The translations under genes were made by a program, and so were the position numbers. A DNA stretch of 64,000 nucleotides from an uncultured Prevotellaceae bacterium (GTDB lineage: Bacteria; Bacteroidota; Bacteroidia; Bacteroidales; Bacteroidaceae). Of this stretch, positions 8,826-18,719 are shown in pieces; the first letter of the stretch is position 1; every line of letters begins with the position of its first letter. Below the pieces are notes generated by a model. That model saw only the letters and a list, made by a program, of their open reading frames with translations. It did no database searches and had not been told where the DNA came from. The stretch spans positions 1-64,000 of the forward strand of contig CACZBS010000008.1 in NCBI GenBank assembly GCA_902779455.1. The letters run 5' to 3'.

Positions 8826-10076
8826 TTATAATTGGCGTTCAATGATTTCGAGGCACATTCGGCTGTTGTGGTAGGGGCATTTCCAGAAGCCTGCCTTGTC
8901 GTCGTCGTGATTGACGGTGCCGTCAGGGCGACGGCTCCAGTACCATTCGCCATGCTCGTGATCGATGAGATAATCCTTTATGTATTGCCAGCAACTGAGG
9001 GCCTTTTGGAGGGCGTGCTCATCGCCAAAGTATTGCCAGATATTGAGGAATCCGACAACGGTTTCAGCCTGTACCCACCAGTGGCGGTCGGCATCGACGT
9101 AGCCGGTGTCGAGATTAGCCTCATGGACCATGGAGCCGTCGGCGTTGAGTCCCTTCTCTGAGGCGCGGGCCACCATCTGCACGATGGGTTCCACCTTATC
9201 CAGTATCTCCTTGTCGCCCAATACGAGGGCCGCCTCATGTAGCAGCCAGGAGCATTCGATGTCGTGGCCATAGCTTTCGAGACGGCCGGCACCGCGTGTC
9301 CAGTCGTTCTCGAAGAAGAGGTCGAGGTGGTGGGTGGCGGGGTTGAGGATATGGTCGGTGAAGATGGCGATGAGGTTGCGGAGGGATGACTCTAACCTTG
9401 CGACAATGTCGCAAGGCACCGGACGGGACTGGGCGGAAGGCACCGGACGGGACTGGGCGCGGAGGGCACGCAGCAGGTTGGTGTAGGGCTCGATGATGTG
9501 GAGGTGAGTGTTTTGCGACTTGGGATAGTTGGCATCGAGGTCTGAGAGGCGCATGTCGGCAATGGGCTGCCAGTCGCGCGTCGTAGCCTCGATGTATCCA
9601 TTATATTGTTTGTCGAAGGCATGCTGTTCGATGCACTCAAAGAGATTGCAAGCCATGCGGAGCGATTCTTCGTCACCCGTTACCCTGGCATATTCGCTCA
9701 GCCCATAGATAGCGAAACCGATGGCATAGAACTGCTTCTTCGTGTCCTTCGGATTTCCCTTATAGTCAAGACTCCAATAGACGCCGCCGTATTCATGGTC
9801 GACAAAGTGCTCCAAGATATAGTCTTTGGCCCTACGGGCTACCTCCAGGTATTCTGGTTTGCGCAGCACACGATAGGCAGCGGAGAAGGCCCACAGGATG
9901 CGTGCATTGAGGATGGCTCCCTTGTCGGCATGGGCATGCAGATGGCCGCAGCCATCGATGCGTCCATAGAAGCCGCCGCTCTCATGGTCAATCATACAGT
10001 TGAGCCAGAAGCTGAGGATATTGTCCTCGAGCACCTGGCGCACCTCGTGTCTGAGTTGTTCTATTTCCTTTCTCAT
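8826..10076 (-). CDS. AGE-family 2-epimerase, probable mannobiose/cellobiose 2-epimerase
   Basis: 416 aa from the ATG at 10076, which overlaps the GH5 stop as ATGA; a frame to 10145 is only an extension. AGE enzymes are (alpha/alpha)6 barrels with paired catalytic His. Here ESYGHDIECSWLLHE (about 265-279) and the C-terminal PYHNSRMCLE (His about 403) match the expected blocks. There is no signal peptide, so it is cytoplasmic. Beside a GH130 phosphorylase, the likely reaction is mannobiose to mannosyl-glucose. An in-frame block near residues 200-222 contains AQSRPVP twice, from a 24-bp tandem duplication plus a palindrome. This is unusual for the fold and may be a surface loop. Confidence 0.88.
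   Translation of the reverse strand: MRKEIEQLRHEVRQVLEDNILSFWLNCMIDHESGGFYGRIDGCGHLHAHADKGAILNARILWAFSAAYRVLRKPEYLEVARRAKDYILEHFVDHEYGGVYWSLDYKGNPKDTKKQFYAIGFAIYGLSEYARVTGDEESLRMACNLFECIEQHAFDKQYNGYIEATTRDWQPIADMRLSDLDANYPKSQNTHLHIIEPYTNLLRALRAQSRPVPSAQSRPVPCDIVARLESSLRNLIAIFTDHILNPATHHLDLFFENDWTRGAGRLESYGHDIECSWLLHEAALVLGDKEILDKVEPIVQMVARASEKGLNADGSMVHEANLDTGYVDADRHWWVQAETVVGFLNIWQYFGDEHALQKALSCWQYIKDYLIDHEHGEWYWSRRPDGTVNHDDDKAGFWKCPYHNSRMCLEIIERQL
9403..9460. repeat. Palindrome plus 24-bp tandem duplication inside the epimerase gene
   Basis: A 19-bp sequence with 9-bp inverted arms and a 1-nt centre (CTTGCGACA-A-TGTCGCAAG) is followed by two near-identical 24-bp units (9413-9436 and 9437-9460). 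The units keep the reading frame and encode the repeated AQSRPVP. Confidence 0.8.
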
Positions 10077-11032
10077 TGTCTGTTCTTTTGTCGCAATACG
10101 TCGCGAACCATCTTGCCCCATGGCTTCAGCAGGTCGTCGGCCCATGGTCCTTCAGAGGTGGCTCTTGGCAGGAGCATGGAGCACGTCTCATCCTTGTCAC
10201 TGAGCGACCAGCACGCCCAGCTGATCTGACGCTTCTCCATGCAGTCGACCCATCGCTGCCACTCGTCAGGATTGAGCGGACCATTACCAGAGGCCTCCAT
10301 GCCCGCACATTCGCTGACAAAGACTGGGATGCCTCTGTCGACGGCCTGTGTCATGCGGTCGCGCAGTTCCTGCTTGTGGGTGGCGGCATAGAAGTGCACC
10401 GTGTACATGATATTCCGGAATCCCTCAAGCGGACTCTCGACCACGAGGTGGATGTCCTGATCCCAGTGTGGACAGCCAACGAGCACGATGTTGTCCGGAT
10501 CGTGGCGACGAATTTCACCGATCACCTCTGTGGCATAGGCTTTCAGGTCGTCCCATGAATCATTAACGGGTTCATTGTAGATTTCGTATATCACGTTGGG
10601 ATATTTCCCGTATTTCTGCGCCATCTGTCCGAAGAAAGTCTTGGCCTCGGCCGTGAGCAGCTTATGGGAGTGCCAGTCGATGATGACATAGACGCCCTCC
10701 CTGATAGCCTGCCTGACGACAGGTTCGACGCACTGGAGGGCAAACTGCGGATTGTCCAGATAGTTGTCGTAAATCATGATGCCCATGGCGGCGCGCACCA
10801 CCGTGGCATGCCAGTCGCGGGCGAGGGTCCGCACGGCCTTCTTGTTATAGAACCGCGGCCAAAGGTTGTGCCAGCCGAAGCTGACGCCCCGCAACACGAC
10901 AGGCTGCCCGTCGGCAGCGCACAGCCGGGTGCCGTTGACCTGCAATCGTCCCCAGCGCTTCACGGGCGATGCGGCACGCAGGCTGACGCTGAAACATCCG
11001 ATGAGGATCGAAATGATAAGCAGTCTTTTCAT
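10073..11032 (-). CDS. GH5 endo-glycanase, secreted (glucanase or mannanase)
   Basis: 319 aa with a signal peptide ending near LRAA (about residue 20). The GH5 acid/base Glu is E154 in VIYEIYNEP and the nucleophile is E241 in VFVSECAG. HFYA (213-216) and a late WACWSLSDKDE complete the cleft. The single-domain layout resembles GH5 endoglucanases of subfamily 2, though beta-mannanases also occur in GH5. In this locus it would cut glucomannan backbone. It starts 6 bp after the symporter stop, and its own stop overlaps the epimerase start. Confidence 0.88.
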   Translation of the reverse strand: MKRLLIISILIGCFSVSLRAASPVKRWGRLQVNGTRLCAADGQPVVLRGVSFGWHNLWPRFYNKKAVRTLARDWHATVVRAAMGIMIYDNYLDNPQFALQCVEPVVRQAIREGVYVIIDWHSHKLLTAEAKTFFGQMAQKYGKYPNVIYEIYNEPVNDSWDDLKAYATEVIGEIRRHDPDNIVLVGCPHWDQDIHLVVESPLEGFRNIMYTVHFYAATHKQELRDRMTQAVDRGIPVFVSECAGMEASGNGPLNPDEWQRWVDCMEKRQISWACWSLSDKDETCSMLLPRATSEGPWADDLLKPWGKMVRDVLRQKNRQ

Positions 11033-11038
11033 CTCTTC

Positions 11039-12391
11039 TTATTTCTTGATAGGATAGAGTCGGATAAGCAGAACCATAAGCAGCGCAATAATGGCAGGGA
11101 AGAGTGAGAACAGCGACCATATCATCGTGAGCACCGACGAGGTGATGGACGCCGGGTCGACGATTGTGTTGCCCATGACATCGGTGGTCATGCTGGCACC
11201 TGCCAGTCCGAGGAAGAGGGCGACGAGCGAGCCGCTGATGGCCGTGCCGAACTTCTGCGCCATGGTACCGCTGGAGAAGATGAGTCCGGTCGAGGAGGTG
11301 CCGTTCTTCTCCGTAGCGTAGTCGGCCACATCGGCATACATCGACCACAGCAGGGGCGAATAGAGTCCCACGCCGACCGAGGTGAGCACCACGAGGACAA
11401 CCATGACCCAGATGAAATTCGGATTCATCGGCACGAAGAAGAAGGCGATGCTGAACGCAGCGCAGATGAGGGCAGCCCAGACGAAGGCCTTCCGCTTGGA
11501 GCCTACCCACTGCGTGAACTTTGGCGACAATCCACCGAAGATCATGCAGGTCAGCTCGCCGAAGGTCATGAACACGGTGTAGTTGATGATGAGTCCGCTG
11601 ACCGTGACATCGCCGCCAAGACAATAGGTAATCATATAGCCCGCCACGGCATAGCGGAACCCATTGAAGAAGTTGGTGCAGACACCAATGAGGGTCAGGA
11701 TGATCCACGGCTTGTTCTTGAAGAGGTCGCCAAACTGCTTGAACGAGAACTTCTCGGCACGCACGGGTTTCAGCCGTTCGCGGGTCAGCAGTCCGCAGGC
11801 CAGCGTGCCGACAGCGGCCAGCACGCCAAAGAAGACGCCAAGCACGGCATACTGATGGGCCTCGGTGCCGCCAACGAGCTTCTGAAGGTAGGGGAACGAG
11901 AGCAGGGTGACGAACCCCATGGCATAGGCTCCCACCATGCGGTAGGACGAGAACTGATTCTTCTCGTTGTCGTCAGCCGTCATGACACCCAGCAGCGAGC
12001 CGTAGGGCACGTTGACGGCAGTATAGACAGCCATCATCAGCAGATAGAGCGAATAGGCCCAGATGCGCTTGCCCACAGGTCCCAGGTCGGGCGTATAGAG
12101 CAGCAGGGCAAACACCAGTCCGAGGGGCACGGCGCCGAAGATGAGCCACGGCCGGTAGGTGCCCCAACGGCTTTGCGTGCGGTCGGCCAGCGAGCCCATG
12201 AGGGGGTCGGTGACGACGTCGAACATACGGGCAATGAGCATCAGCGTAGCGGCATCGGCAAACGACAGTCCGAACACATTAGTGAAGAACAGGGGGAAGG
12301 CTATCGACATGATCTTCCAGGTGATGCCGCCGGCGGCCGCGTCGCCAAGTGCATAGCCCAGTTTCTCGGATAGTTTAATTCTGTTTTCCAT
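11039..12391 (-). CDS. GPH-family sugar:cation symporter
   Basis: 450 aa with about 12 hydrophobic segments and the MelB/GPH hallmarks near the N-terminus ([10 protein letters not shown], then [18 protein letters not shown] at about 54-71, SRWGTYRPW following). It moves glycosides into the cytoplasm with Na+ or H+. Flanked by GH130 and the epimerase, its cargo is probably mannobiose or a related disaccharide (inference). The ATG overlaps the end of the GH130 gene by 17 bp, so translation is likely coupled. Confidence 0.93.
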   Translation of the reverse strand: MENRIKLSEKLGYALGDAAAGGITWKIMSIAFPLFFTNVFGLSFADAATLMLIARMFDVVTDPLMGSLADRTQSRWGTYRPWLIFGAVPLGLVFALLLYTPDLGPVGKRIWAYSLYLLMMAVYTAVNVPYGSLLGVMTADDNEKNQFSSYRMVGAYAMGFVTLLSFPYLQKLVGGTEAHQYAVLGVFFGVLAAVGTLACGLLTRERLKPVRAEKFSFKQFGDLFKNKPWIILTLIGVCTNFFNGFRYAVAGYMITYCLGGDVTVSGLIINYTVFMTFGELTCMIFGGLSPKFTQWVGSKRKAFVWAALICAAFSIAFFFVPMNPNFIWVMVVLVVLTSVGVGLYSPLLWSMYADVADYATEKNGTSSTGLIFSSGTMAQKFGTAISGSLVALFLGLAGASMTTDVMGNTIVDPASITSSVLTMIWSLFSLFPAIIALLMVLLIRLYPIKK

Positions 12392-13568
12392 TATTTTTGC
12401 GAATAAGACGTAAGATGTTTTTTACAGAAGCAGCCGTCGTCAATCCATCCTCAGGCGTGTTCATGCAATAGTCGATGAGGCGGTCGACGGTCGAGGTGGC
12501 CACGTGCATGCGGGTGTCGGCCGAGGCATAGTAGATGAAGACGCGGCCGTCAGGATCAGCAATCCATCCGTTGGCGAAGGCCACGTTCATCACGTCGCCC
12601 ACGTACTCCTGCCCCTCAGGCACGAGGAAAAAGCCGCCCGGCTGGGCAATGACGCGCGTGGGGTCGTCGAGGGCCGTCATATACATATACAGCACATAGC
12701 GCAGACCGTCGGCCGTGGCACGCACGCCGTGGGCCAGGTGGAGCCAGCCGCGGGGCGTCTTGATGGGATGCGGTCCCTCGCCGTTCTTCACCTCGGTGAT
12801 GGTGTGATAGTGGCGTGCATTGATAATTTTCTCTTCTTTCACCTCGGCATGGGTGATGTCGTCGACCAGTGCCCAGCCGATGCCGCCGCCAGAGCCTGTG
12901 TCGATGAAGCCGTCCTGCGGACGTGTATAGAACGCATACTTGCCGTCGACAAACTCTGGATGGAGCACGACGTTACGCTGCTGTGAACGCGATTTCAGGT
13001 CGGGCAATCGTTCCCAGTTGACGAGGTCCTTTGTGCGGGCAATGCCGGCTGTGGCCGTGGCAGCAGAGAGGTCGCCGGGCTGCGAGTCGTCATGGCGCTC
13101 GGCACAGAAGACGCCGTAGATCCATCCGTCCTCATGCAGGGTGAGACGCATGTCGTAGACATTCGTAGCCGGATTCACTCCTCCTTCAGGGGAGTCGGAA
13201 GGAGCCTCGGGCATCGTGATGGGCTCAGGCCAGAAGCGGAAGTGGTCGATGCCGTTGGGACTCTCGGCCACAGCGAAGAACGACTTACGGTCGGCACCCT
13301 CCACACGGACGACGAGCACATATTTGTCATGCCACTTAATGGCGCCGCTGTTGAGCGTGGCGTTCATCATGATGCGCTGCATCAGGTAGGGGTTGTCTTT
13401 TTCGCAGAAGTCATATCGCCACTCCAAGGGCGTATGGTCGGCTGTCAGTATAGGATACTCGTATCTCTCATAAATACCGTTGCCCCACTCTTTAGGGCTA
13501 TTCATACGGTTGAGCAGTTCTTCGTGGTGTGCGCGCAGCGCTGCCACTTTCTTTTCAAATTCAGTCAT
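12375..13568 (-). CDS. GH130 phosphorylase, probable 4-O-beta-mannosyl-glucose phosphorylase
   Basis: 397 aa with no signal peptide, so cytoplasmic. The five-bladed GH130 type is indicated by [11 protein letters not shown] (69-79), NVYDMRLT (136-143, Asp139 at the proton-donor position of the family), ERHDD and ARHYHTI. Known mannosyl-glucose phosphorylases of subfamily 1 are about 390 aa and sit beside an AGE-type epimerase and a GPH transporter, exactly as here. The reaction would give mannose-1-phosphate and glucose. The gene follows CE7 after 39 bp and overlaps the symporter start. Subfamily assignment rests on context and motifs. Confidence 0.92.
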   Translation of the reverse strand: MTEFEKKVAALRAHHEELLNRMNSPKEWGNGIYERYEYPILTADHTPLEWRYDFCEKDNPYLMQRIMMNATLNSGAIKWHDKYVLVVRVEGADRKSFFAVAESPNGIDHFRFWPEPITMPEAPSDSPEGGVNPATNVYDMRLTLHEDGWIYGVFCAERHDDSQPGDLSAATATAGIARTKDLVNWERLPDLKSRSQQRNVVLHPEFVDGKYAFYTRPQDGFIDTGSGGGIGWALVDDITHAEVKEEKIINARHYHTITEVKNGEGPHPIKTPRGWLHLAHGVRATADGLRYVLYMYMTALDDPTRVIAQPGGFFLVPEGQEYVGDVMNVAFANGWIADPDGRVFIYYASADTRMHVATSTVDRLIDYCMNTPEDGLTTAASVKNILRLIRKNNGKQN

Positions 13569-13598
13569 ATCGTTTCTTTAATTAGTGATATTAAAACC

Positions 13599-13626
13599 TC
13601 TCAATTCTCAGTTCTCAACTCTCAGT
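13599..13626. repeat. Heptamer mini-array covering the 3' end of the CE7 gene
   Basis: Four TCTCARY-type 7-bp units (28 bp). On the minus strand they encode the last residues ELRVEN and the stop codon (13608-13610), so the array supplies the protein's C-terminus. Confidence 0.85.
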
Positions 13627-14888
13627 TCCTTCAGCAGCCATGCCTGCCACTCGTCCCACTGCTCCTGATACCAGTAGTGGGCCGTCTGCTGATAAGGTCT
13701 CAGCGTCTTCGGAGCCGTCACGACGTTATAGGTGGCATAGGCCGTCGTGGGCGGCACGACGTCGTCGTTATAGCCGAACGAGAACCAGCCCGGACACGTG
13801 ATACGGCGGGCGAAGTTGACGCCGTCATAATAGCGCGACGTCTCGATGCGCGCTTTCGACGGATCCTTTACATTATAAAAATAATGTGGCCATCCGCAGG
13901 CGACGCCCTTGAGCGAGGCCGTATGGTCGCAGAGGGCTGAGTGGACGGCACCGTAGCACGTCACGCGACGGTCCAGTCCGGCCGTGGCCAGCGAGAGGAA
14001 TCCGCCCTGGCTGGAGCCCGTGACGCCGAGGTTACGGCCGTCCCACTGCGTGAACTGCTCGATATAGTCGATGGCACGGATGCAGCCCACGACGACACGC
14101 TTGTAGTACGACTGGTCACGATCATCCATACCGTAGTTCCAATAACAGTTCAAGGCTCCGTCGGCCAGCCGGTCGTAGAGCGACTGCGGCTGAGTGACGC
14201 TGATGCCGTGGATGCCGATCTCGAGCACGATGACACCCTTGGCGGCCGTCCACGGGTCGCCCTGATAAGGACGCACACCGGCACCCGGCACGCGCAGCAG
14301 GGCCGGATAGCGGCCGGGCTTCACCGGCTCGCACAATATACCATAGGTACGCGAGCCCCAGCGCACGTTCTGGAACGACACCTCGTAGACGTTGACATCC
14401 TTCGTCGACCGCTCCGGCAGCAACCGCTTCGTCGGCTCCAGCGACGTCCAGCGGGCCTGCTCGATAGCCTTTGCCCAGAATGTGTCGAAGTCGGGCGGAC
14501 AGACCGTCGTCGGCTGCAGCCGCTCAGGATCATACGCCGCTGTGCACACGCCTGCATAGTCGCGACCGTCGACATGGGCCGTGACCTTCAGCCGATAGAA
14601 GCCCGGCGACGTCATCTTTCCCCGATGCTTCATCGTGCCATCCTTGAGCCGGACGGACTTCTTCTCCGTGGGATACATCTCCGGGCCGGCCTCGTAGTCA
14701 ATGGCCACATCGCTGAGAAGCGTGCCCGAGCGGCGCACCTCGACCTGCATCGTGCACGTCTCCCCCACCCTATAGTTCCAGTCCTGATGGTCGGGCTCGA
14801 CGGTGACCACAATGTTGTTGCCACGAATCTGAGCCGTCAGTGGAAGCACCGCCAGCAGTGCTGACATGAATAGCAATAGTTTTCTCAT
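13608..14888 (-). CDS. CE7 acetyl-xylan-esterase-like deacetylase, secreted
   Basis: 426 aa with a signal peptide ending LTAQ (about residue 20) and an N-terminal beta-rich domain of about 100 residues, followed by an alpha/beta hydrolase. The nucleophile Ser is in GVTGSSQGG (about 291), the Asp in FGYNDDVVPP (about 374) and the His in QQTAHYWYQ (about 401), the CE7 triad order. CE7 enzymes remove O-acetyl groups from xylo- and other oligosaccharides. In a mannan locus it probably deacetylates imported mannan fragments (inference). First gene of the leftward operon. Its C-terminal six residues come from a heptamer array. Confidence 0.9.
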   Translation of the reverse strand: MRKLLLFMSALLAVLPLTAQIRGNNIVVTVEPDHQDWNYRVGETCTMQVEVRRSGTLLSDVAIDYEAGPEMYPTEKKSVRLKDGTMKHRGKMTSPGFYRLKVTAHVDGRDYAGVCTAAYDPERLQPTTVCPPDFDTFWAKAIEQARWTSLEPTKRLLPERSTKDVNVYEVSFQNVRWGSRTYGILCEPVKPGRYPALLRVPGAGVRPYQGDPWTAAKGVIVLEIGIHGISVTQPQSLYDRLADGALNCYWNYGMDDRDQSYYKRVVVGCIRAIDYIEQFTQWDGRNLGVTGSSQGGFLSLATAGLDRRVTCYGAVHSALCDHTASLKGVACGWPHYFYNVKDPSKARIETSRYYDGVNFARRITCPGWFSFGYNDDVVPPTTAYATYNVVTAPKTLRPYQQTAHYWYQEQWDEWQAWLLKELRVEN

Positions 14889-14933
14889 CAGTCGTAAAAA
14901 GTAATTGTTTTAAATTATTCAGTAATCTGGGTG

Positions 14934-14941
14934 CAAAGTTA
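14934..14941 (-). promoter_or_regulatory. -7 box of the CE7-GH36 operon
   Basis: TAACTTTG on the minus strand, about 45 bp before the CE7 ATG. No clear -33 TTTG lies at the usual distance, so an activator may be needed. Confidence 0.6.
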
Positions 14942-15070
14942 CGAAAAAATTTATTGCTGCTATGATACTTTATTTGCAAACTTCTGCACTTTCATAACAA
15001 AATCAAGCACCGAGAGAACCGTCAAACCCACAAACGATTCTCCCAAGACGGCTGATTGCAAAACGGAGCT

Positions 15071-15143
15071 TCTCGAAGGTAATATACCCCTATATTACTC
15101 TTGAGAAGCGGCATTCTCGAGGGTAATATGCCCCTATATTACC
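15071..15143. promoter_or_regulatory. Pair of 29-bp direct repeats, candidate operators
   Basis: 15071-15099 and 15115-15143 match at 27 of 29 bases and are 44 bp apart, about four helical turns. Each contains an inverted motif of the type GGTAATAT...ATATTAC around CCCC. An inverted CTTGAGAAG lies between them. They sit between the two promoters of the locus, the expected place for a sugar-responsive regulator. Confidence 0.6.
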
Positions 15144-15331
15144 AAAGAGATTCTACGTCCGTCCGATTGAGATGCTCACAAGCAGAAGCCCGAAAGAGCA
15201 TCTTCTCAGCCCGAATCCGAGTCGGAAAAATCATGATTATACAGACAACGAAGATGAAGGGAGCAAAGAAAATTAGCAAAAAAGTGTCAAAATAAATCAA
15301 TTAAATGTTATCGTGTTTCGCAGAAAACCAC

Positions 15332-15339
15332 TATCTTTG
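15332..15339 (+). promoter_or_regulatory. -7 box of the susC-led operon
   Basis: TATCTTTG followed by an approximately 70-nt leader to the SusC ATG. No TTTG at the -33 distance. Confidence 0.6.
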
Positions 15340-15411
15340 CACCCGATAACTATTATCCAAAACAAAGCCCAAAACCACATTAATATTATATAAACTAACA
15401 AAACAAAACCT

Positions 15412-18400
15412 ATGAAAGCAAACTGCAGTAACAAAACCATGCTGGCGGCAGTAGGATTAGCCATGGGGCTGAGCTATTCGCCGCAAATGCTTGCTGCTGG
15501 CGGGGACGAGGCAAGCCCTCTGCCCACCGAGGTGCAACAGGCAAAGAAGATCACAGGTGTTGTCAGTGATGCGATGGGGCCCGTCATCGGCGCCAGCGTC
15601 ACCGTGAAGGGCACCTCCAACGGCGTGGCCACCGACCTTGATGGCCACTTCACGATCAACGCCTCGCAGGGCCAGACGCTGGTCGTCTCCTACGTAGGCT
15701 ACACTACAAAGGAAGTGAGGATCGGAGCACAGAACTTCCTCGACATCGTCATTGAGGAAGACAAGCAGATGCTCGACGAGGTCGTCGTCGTCGGCTACGG
15801 TACGATGAAGAAGAGCGACCTGTCCGGCGCATCGGCGAACATCGGCGAAGACGCCATCAAGACCTCGCTCGTCACATCGCTCGACCAGATTCTCCAGGGC
15901 CATGCAGCCGGCGTGGCTGCCGTGCAGACTTCGGGTGCGCCAGGCTCCAGCTCCAGCATCCGCGTGCGTGGTACTGCCACCCTCAACGCCAACACCGAAC
16001 CCCTCTACGTCATCGACGGCGTCATCGTCCAGAGCGGCGGCGCCACCGGCTACGACTATGGTCTTGGCGATGCACTGGGCAACGGACGCGTCTCGACCAT
16101 CTCTCCCCTGGCCACCATTGACCCGGCTGACATCGTCTCGATGGAAATCCTGAAGGACGCCTCTGCCACCGCCATCTATGGTGCCCAGGGTGCCAACGGC
16201 GTCGTGCTCATCACCACCAAGCACGGCAAGGCCGGTGAGGCTAAGTTCTCGTACAATGGTTCGCTCACCATCAACCGTCAGACCAAACGCCTCGACATGA
16301 TGGACCTGCGCGAATTCTCGCACTACTATCAGGGCTTCGTCGACGTGGGCGAGGCCAGCCAGAGTGCCTACTACAACGACCCCAGCATTCTGGGCAAGGG
16401 CACCAACTGGCAGGACGCCGTGTTCCAGACGGCCCTGCAGCACCAGCACCAGCTGAGCGCTCAGGGTGGCACGGACAAGGTGAAGTACTACGTGAGCGGC
16501 TCGTACATGAATCAGGAAGGTACGATCATCGGCTCTGAGTTCAACCGCCTCTCGCTGCGCACCAACCTCGACGCCGAGCTGAAGTCGTGGCTGAAGATGG
16601 GCGTCAACGTGGCTTATTCTAATTCCAACGACGACCTGAAGCTGGCCGACGGTCAGGAGGGTATGATCTACTACTCGCTGACGTCGTCGCCCGCCATACC
16701 TATTTATAATGTGGACGGCAGCTATGCATCGGTCAGTCAGGAAGGCTACACCAACCCCAACCCCATCGCCATGGGTCTGGCCAACCAGATTCTGCTGAAC
16801 CGCCAGAAGCTGAACGGCAACATCTTCTTCGACGTGCAGTTCTACAAAGACCTTGTCTGGCACACCGAGCTGGGCTTCGACATCGGCTCGTCCAAAGGTG
16901 AGCGCTACAAGCCCCGCCTCAACTTCGGCAACTGGTCGCAGCCTGTCAACACCAGCTCCATGCAATACAACAACAGCAAGTTCTGGCAGTTGAAGAACTA
17001 CCTGACGTGGACACACGTCTTCGCCCAGAAGCATCACGTCACCGGCATGGTCGGACAGGAAGCATGGGAAAGCAACTATGAATACGGCAGCCTGGCCAAC
17101 AGCGACCTGCCTTCCGACGCCGTCCACAACCCCAAGCTGGGTCAGGGCTCGCCTAACATCAACGCAGGATTCGGCAGCTCCTCGATGGCATCTTTCTTCA
17201 CCCGCTGGACCTACGGCTACGAAGACCGCTACAATGCCACCTACACCTATCGTTACGACGGATCGTCGAACTTCGGTCCGGATAATCGCTGGGCCGGATT
17301 CCACTCGTTTGCCGCCAGCTGGCGCTTCAACAACGAGAAGTTCATCAGGGACATCACCGAGAGCTGGCTGTCGAACAGCAAGCTGCGCATCGGATGGGGT
17401 CAGACCGGTAATTCCAACATCGGCGGCTATCGCTGGGGTGTCACCCTGCAGTCCATGGACTCCGCCCTCGGCAAGAGCTACCGGCCGACGAACATTGCCA
17501 ACACGGGCGTGAAATGGGAGAGTCAGGAACAGTGGAACGTAGGTCTCGACCTGGGTTTCTTCTCCAACCGCCTGAACCTCACGATCGACTGGTACAACAA
17601 GGAGTCCAGAGACATGCTCATGGAGCTGCAGCTCCCGTCATACATGGGTTCCGACGGCAATGAAAGCTCTCAGCTCACAGCCCCCTACGGCAACTACGGC
17701 ACCATCCGCAACCGCGGTATCGAGTTCACCGTCGACGCTCACCCCCTGCAGGGTAAGTTCGAGTGGGACGTCAACTTCCAGATCTCCTTCAACCGCAACA
17801 AGCTCGTGGCCTACGACGGCCCAGCACTGGAGGGCAGCGGCCAGTGGAGCGACCTCGTCAGCCGAACCGAGGTGGGCCAGTCGCTCTACAACTTCTACGG
17901 CTACGTCACCGACGGCATCTACACCAGCCTGGAGGACATTCAGGCATCGCCCAAGCCTGAAAAGACACCTGCCAACGGCGTCTACGACAAGAACTCCACC
18001 GTCTGGGTGGGCGACATCAAGTACAAGGACATCAGCGGCCCTGAGGGGGTGCCCGATGGCGTCATCAACGAACTGGACCGCACCAACATTGGCTCGCCAC
18101 TGCCCAAGTACACCTTCGGCCTGACCAACACTTTCCGCTGGAACGGCTTCGACATGAACATCTTCATCACTGGCTCCGTGGGCAACAAGGTGGGTAACTA
18201 CACGAAGATGTTCCTCACCCACATGAACTCCACATGGACCAATCAGCTCAACGACGTCAACAACCGCACCGTTCTGGCTGCCATCGATCCCAACAAGGAC
18301 TACTCGGCAGGACTCGACCGTGGCGACGGCCAGCTCATCTGGCACTGGTATGACGACATCACCAACGTCCGCGTGGTGAATCCCGGGGCTGAGCTGCCCC

Positions 18401-18705
18401 GTGCATCCATATCAGATCCTAACGACAACGACCGCTGGAGCGACCGCTACATCGAAGACGGATCCTACGTACGCTTGAAGAACATATCGATCGGCTATAC
18501 CTTCCCCAAGAAGTGGACTCGCAAACTCTTGGTTGAGAGTCTCCGACTGAGCGCTAACATCCAGAATCTCCTCACCATCACGGGCTACGACGGCTACGAC
18601 CCCGAAATCGGTGCCAGCACACAGTCAAAGAACGTGTTCGGTCTCGACAACGGACGCTATCCTTCGCCTACGTCCTATTCTTTTGGTCTTAATGTCACAT
18701 TCTAA
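15412..18705 (+). CDS. SusC-like TonB-dependent outer-membrane transporter
   Basis: 1097 aa. Signal peptide (about 1-28), then a carboxypeptidase-regulatory-like domain starting KKITGVVSD (about 45-120), the linker DEVVVVGYGTMKKSD (about 123-137), a plug domain (to about 260) and a 22-strand barrel ending in NVTF with a terminal Phe. It imports oligosaccharides across the outer membrane with TonB energy and pairs with the SusD 14 bp downstream. Given the neighbouring GH26 and GH130 genes, the substrate is probably mannan-derived. First gene of the rightward arm. Confidence 0.96.
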   Translation: MKANCSNKTMLAAVGLAMGLSYSPQMLAAGGDEASPLPTEVQQAKKITGVVSDAMGPVIGASVTVKGTSNGVATDLDGHFTINASQGQTLVVSYVGYTTKEVRIGAQNFLDIVIEEDKQMLDEVVVVGYGTMKKSDLSGASANIGEDAIKTSLVTSLDQILQGHAAGVAAVQTSGAPGSSSSIRVRGTATLNANTEPLYVIDGVIVQSGGATGYDYGLGDALGNGRVSTISPLATIDPADIVSMEILKDASATAIYGAQGANGVVLITTKHGKAGEAKFSYNGSLTINRQTKRLDMMDLREFSHYYQGFVDVGEASQSAYYNDPSILGKGTNWQDAVFQTALQHQHQLSAQGGTDKVKYYVSGSYMNQEGTIIGSEFNRLSLRTNLDAELKSWLKMGVNVAYSNSNDDLKLADGQEGMIYYSLTSSPAIPIYNVDGSYASVSQEGYTNPNPIAMGLANQILLNRQKLNGNIFFDVQFYKDLVWHTELGFDIGSSKGERYKPRLNFGNWSQPVNTSSMQYNNSKFWQLKNYLTWTHVFAQKHHVTGMVGQEAWESNYEYGSLANSDLPSDAVHNPKLGQGSPNINAGFGSSSMASFFTRWTYGYEDRYNATYTYRYDGSSNFGPDNRWAGFHSFAASWRFNNEKFIRDITESWLSNSKLRIGWGQTGNSNIGGYRWGVTLQSMDSALGKSYRPTNIANTGVKWESQEQWNVGLDLGFFSNRLNLTIDWYNKESRDMLMELQLPSYMGSDGNESSQLTAPYGNYGTIRNRGIEFTVDAHPLQGKFEWDVNFQISFNRNKLVAYDGPALEGSGQWSDLVSRTEVGQSLYNFYGYVTDGIYTSLEDIQASPKPEKTPANGVYDKNSTVWVGDIKYKDISGPEGVPDGVINELDRTNIGSPLPKYTFGLTNTFRWNGFDMNIFITGSVGNKVGNYTKMFLTHMNSTWTNQLNDVNNRTVLAAIDPNKDYSAGLDRGDGQLIWHWYDDITNVRVVNPGAELPRASISDPNDNDRWSDRYIEDGSYVRLKNISIGYTFPKKWTRKLLVESLRLSANIQNLLTITGYDGYDPEIGASTQSKNVFGLDNGRYPSPTSYSFGLNVTF

Positions 18706-18719
18706 CACTGAAACACAAC

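Larger units (their letters stand above)
14889..15411. other. Divergent control region of the mannan locus
   Basis: 523 bp without a gene. It holds a leftward -7 box (14934-14941), two 29-bp direct repeats (15071-15099 and 15115-15143) and a rightward -7 box (15332-15339). A 64-codon frame at 15101-15295 shows no coding character. Most of 15145-15300 is AT-rich with no feature I can name. Confidence 0.7.

Noticed and set aside
10077-10145. N-terminal extension of the epimerase
   Set aside because: It overlaps the end of GH5, is Arg/Gly-rich, and the ATGA overlap at 10073-10076 gives a better start.
15101-15295. 64-codon frame upstream of susC
   Set aside because: Overlaps the second 29-bp repeat and AT-rich control DNA; Lys-rich without conserved pattern.
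15457-17304. 615-codon open frame antisense to susC
   Set aside because: Pure shadow of a GC-rich gene whose codon bias suppresses stops on the other strand; no signal, domain or start context.
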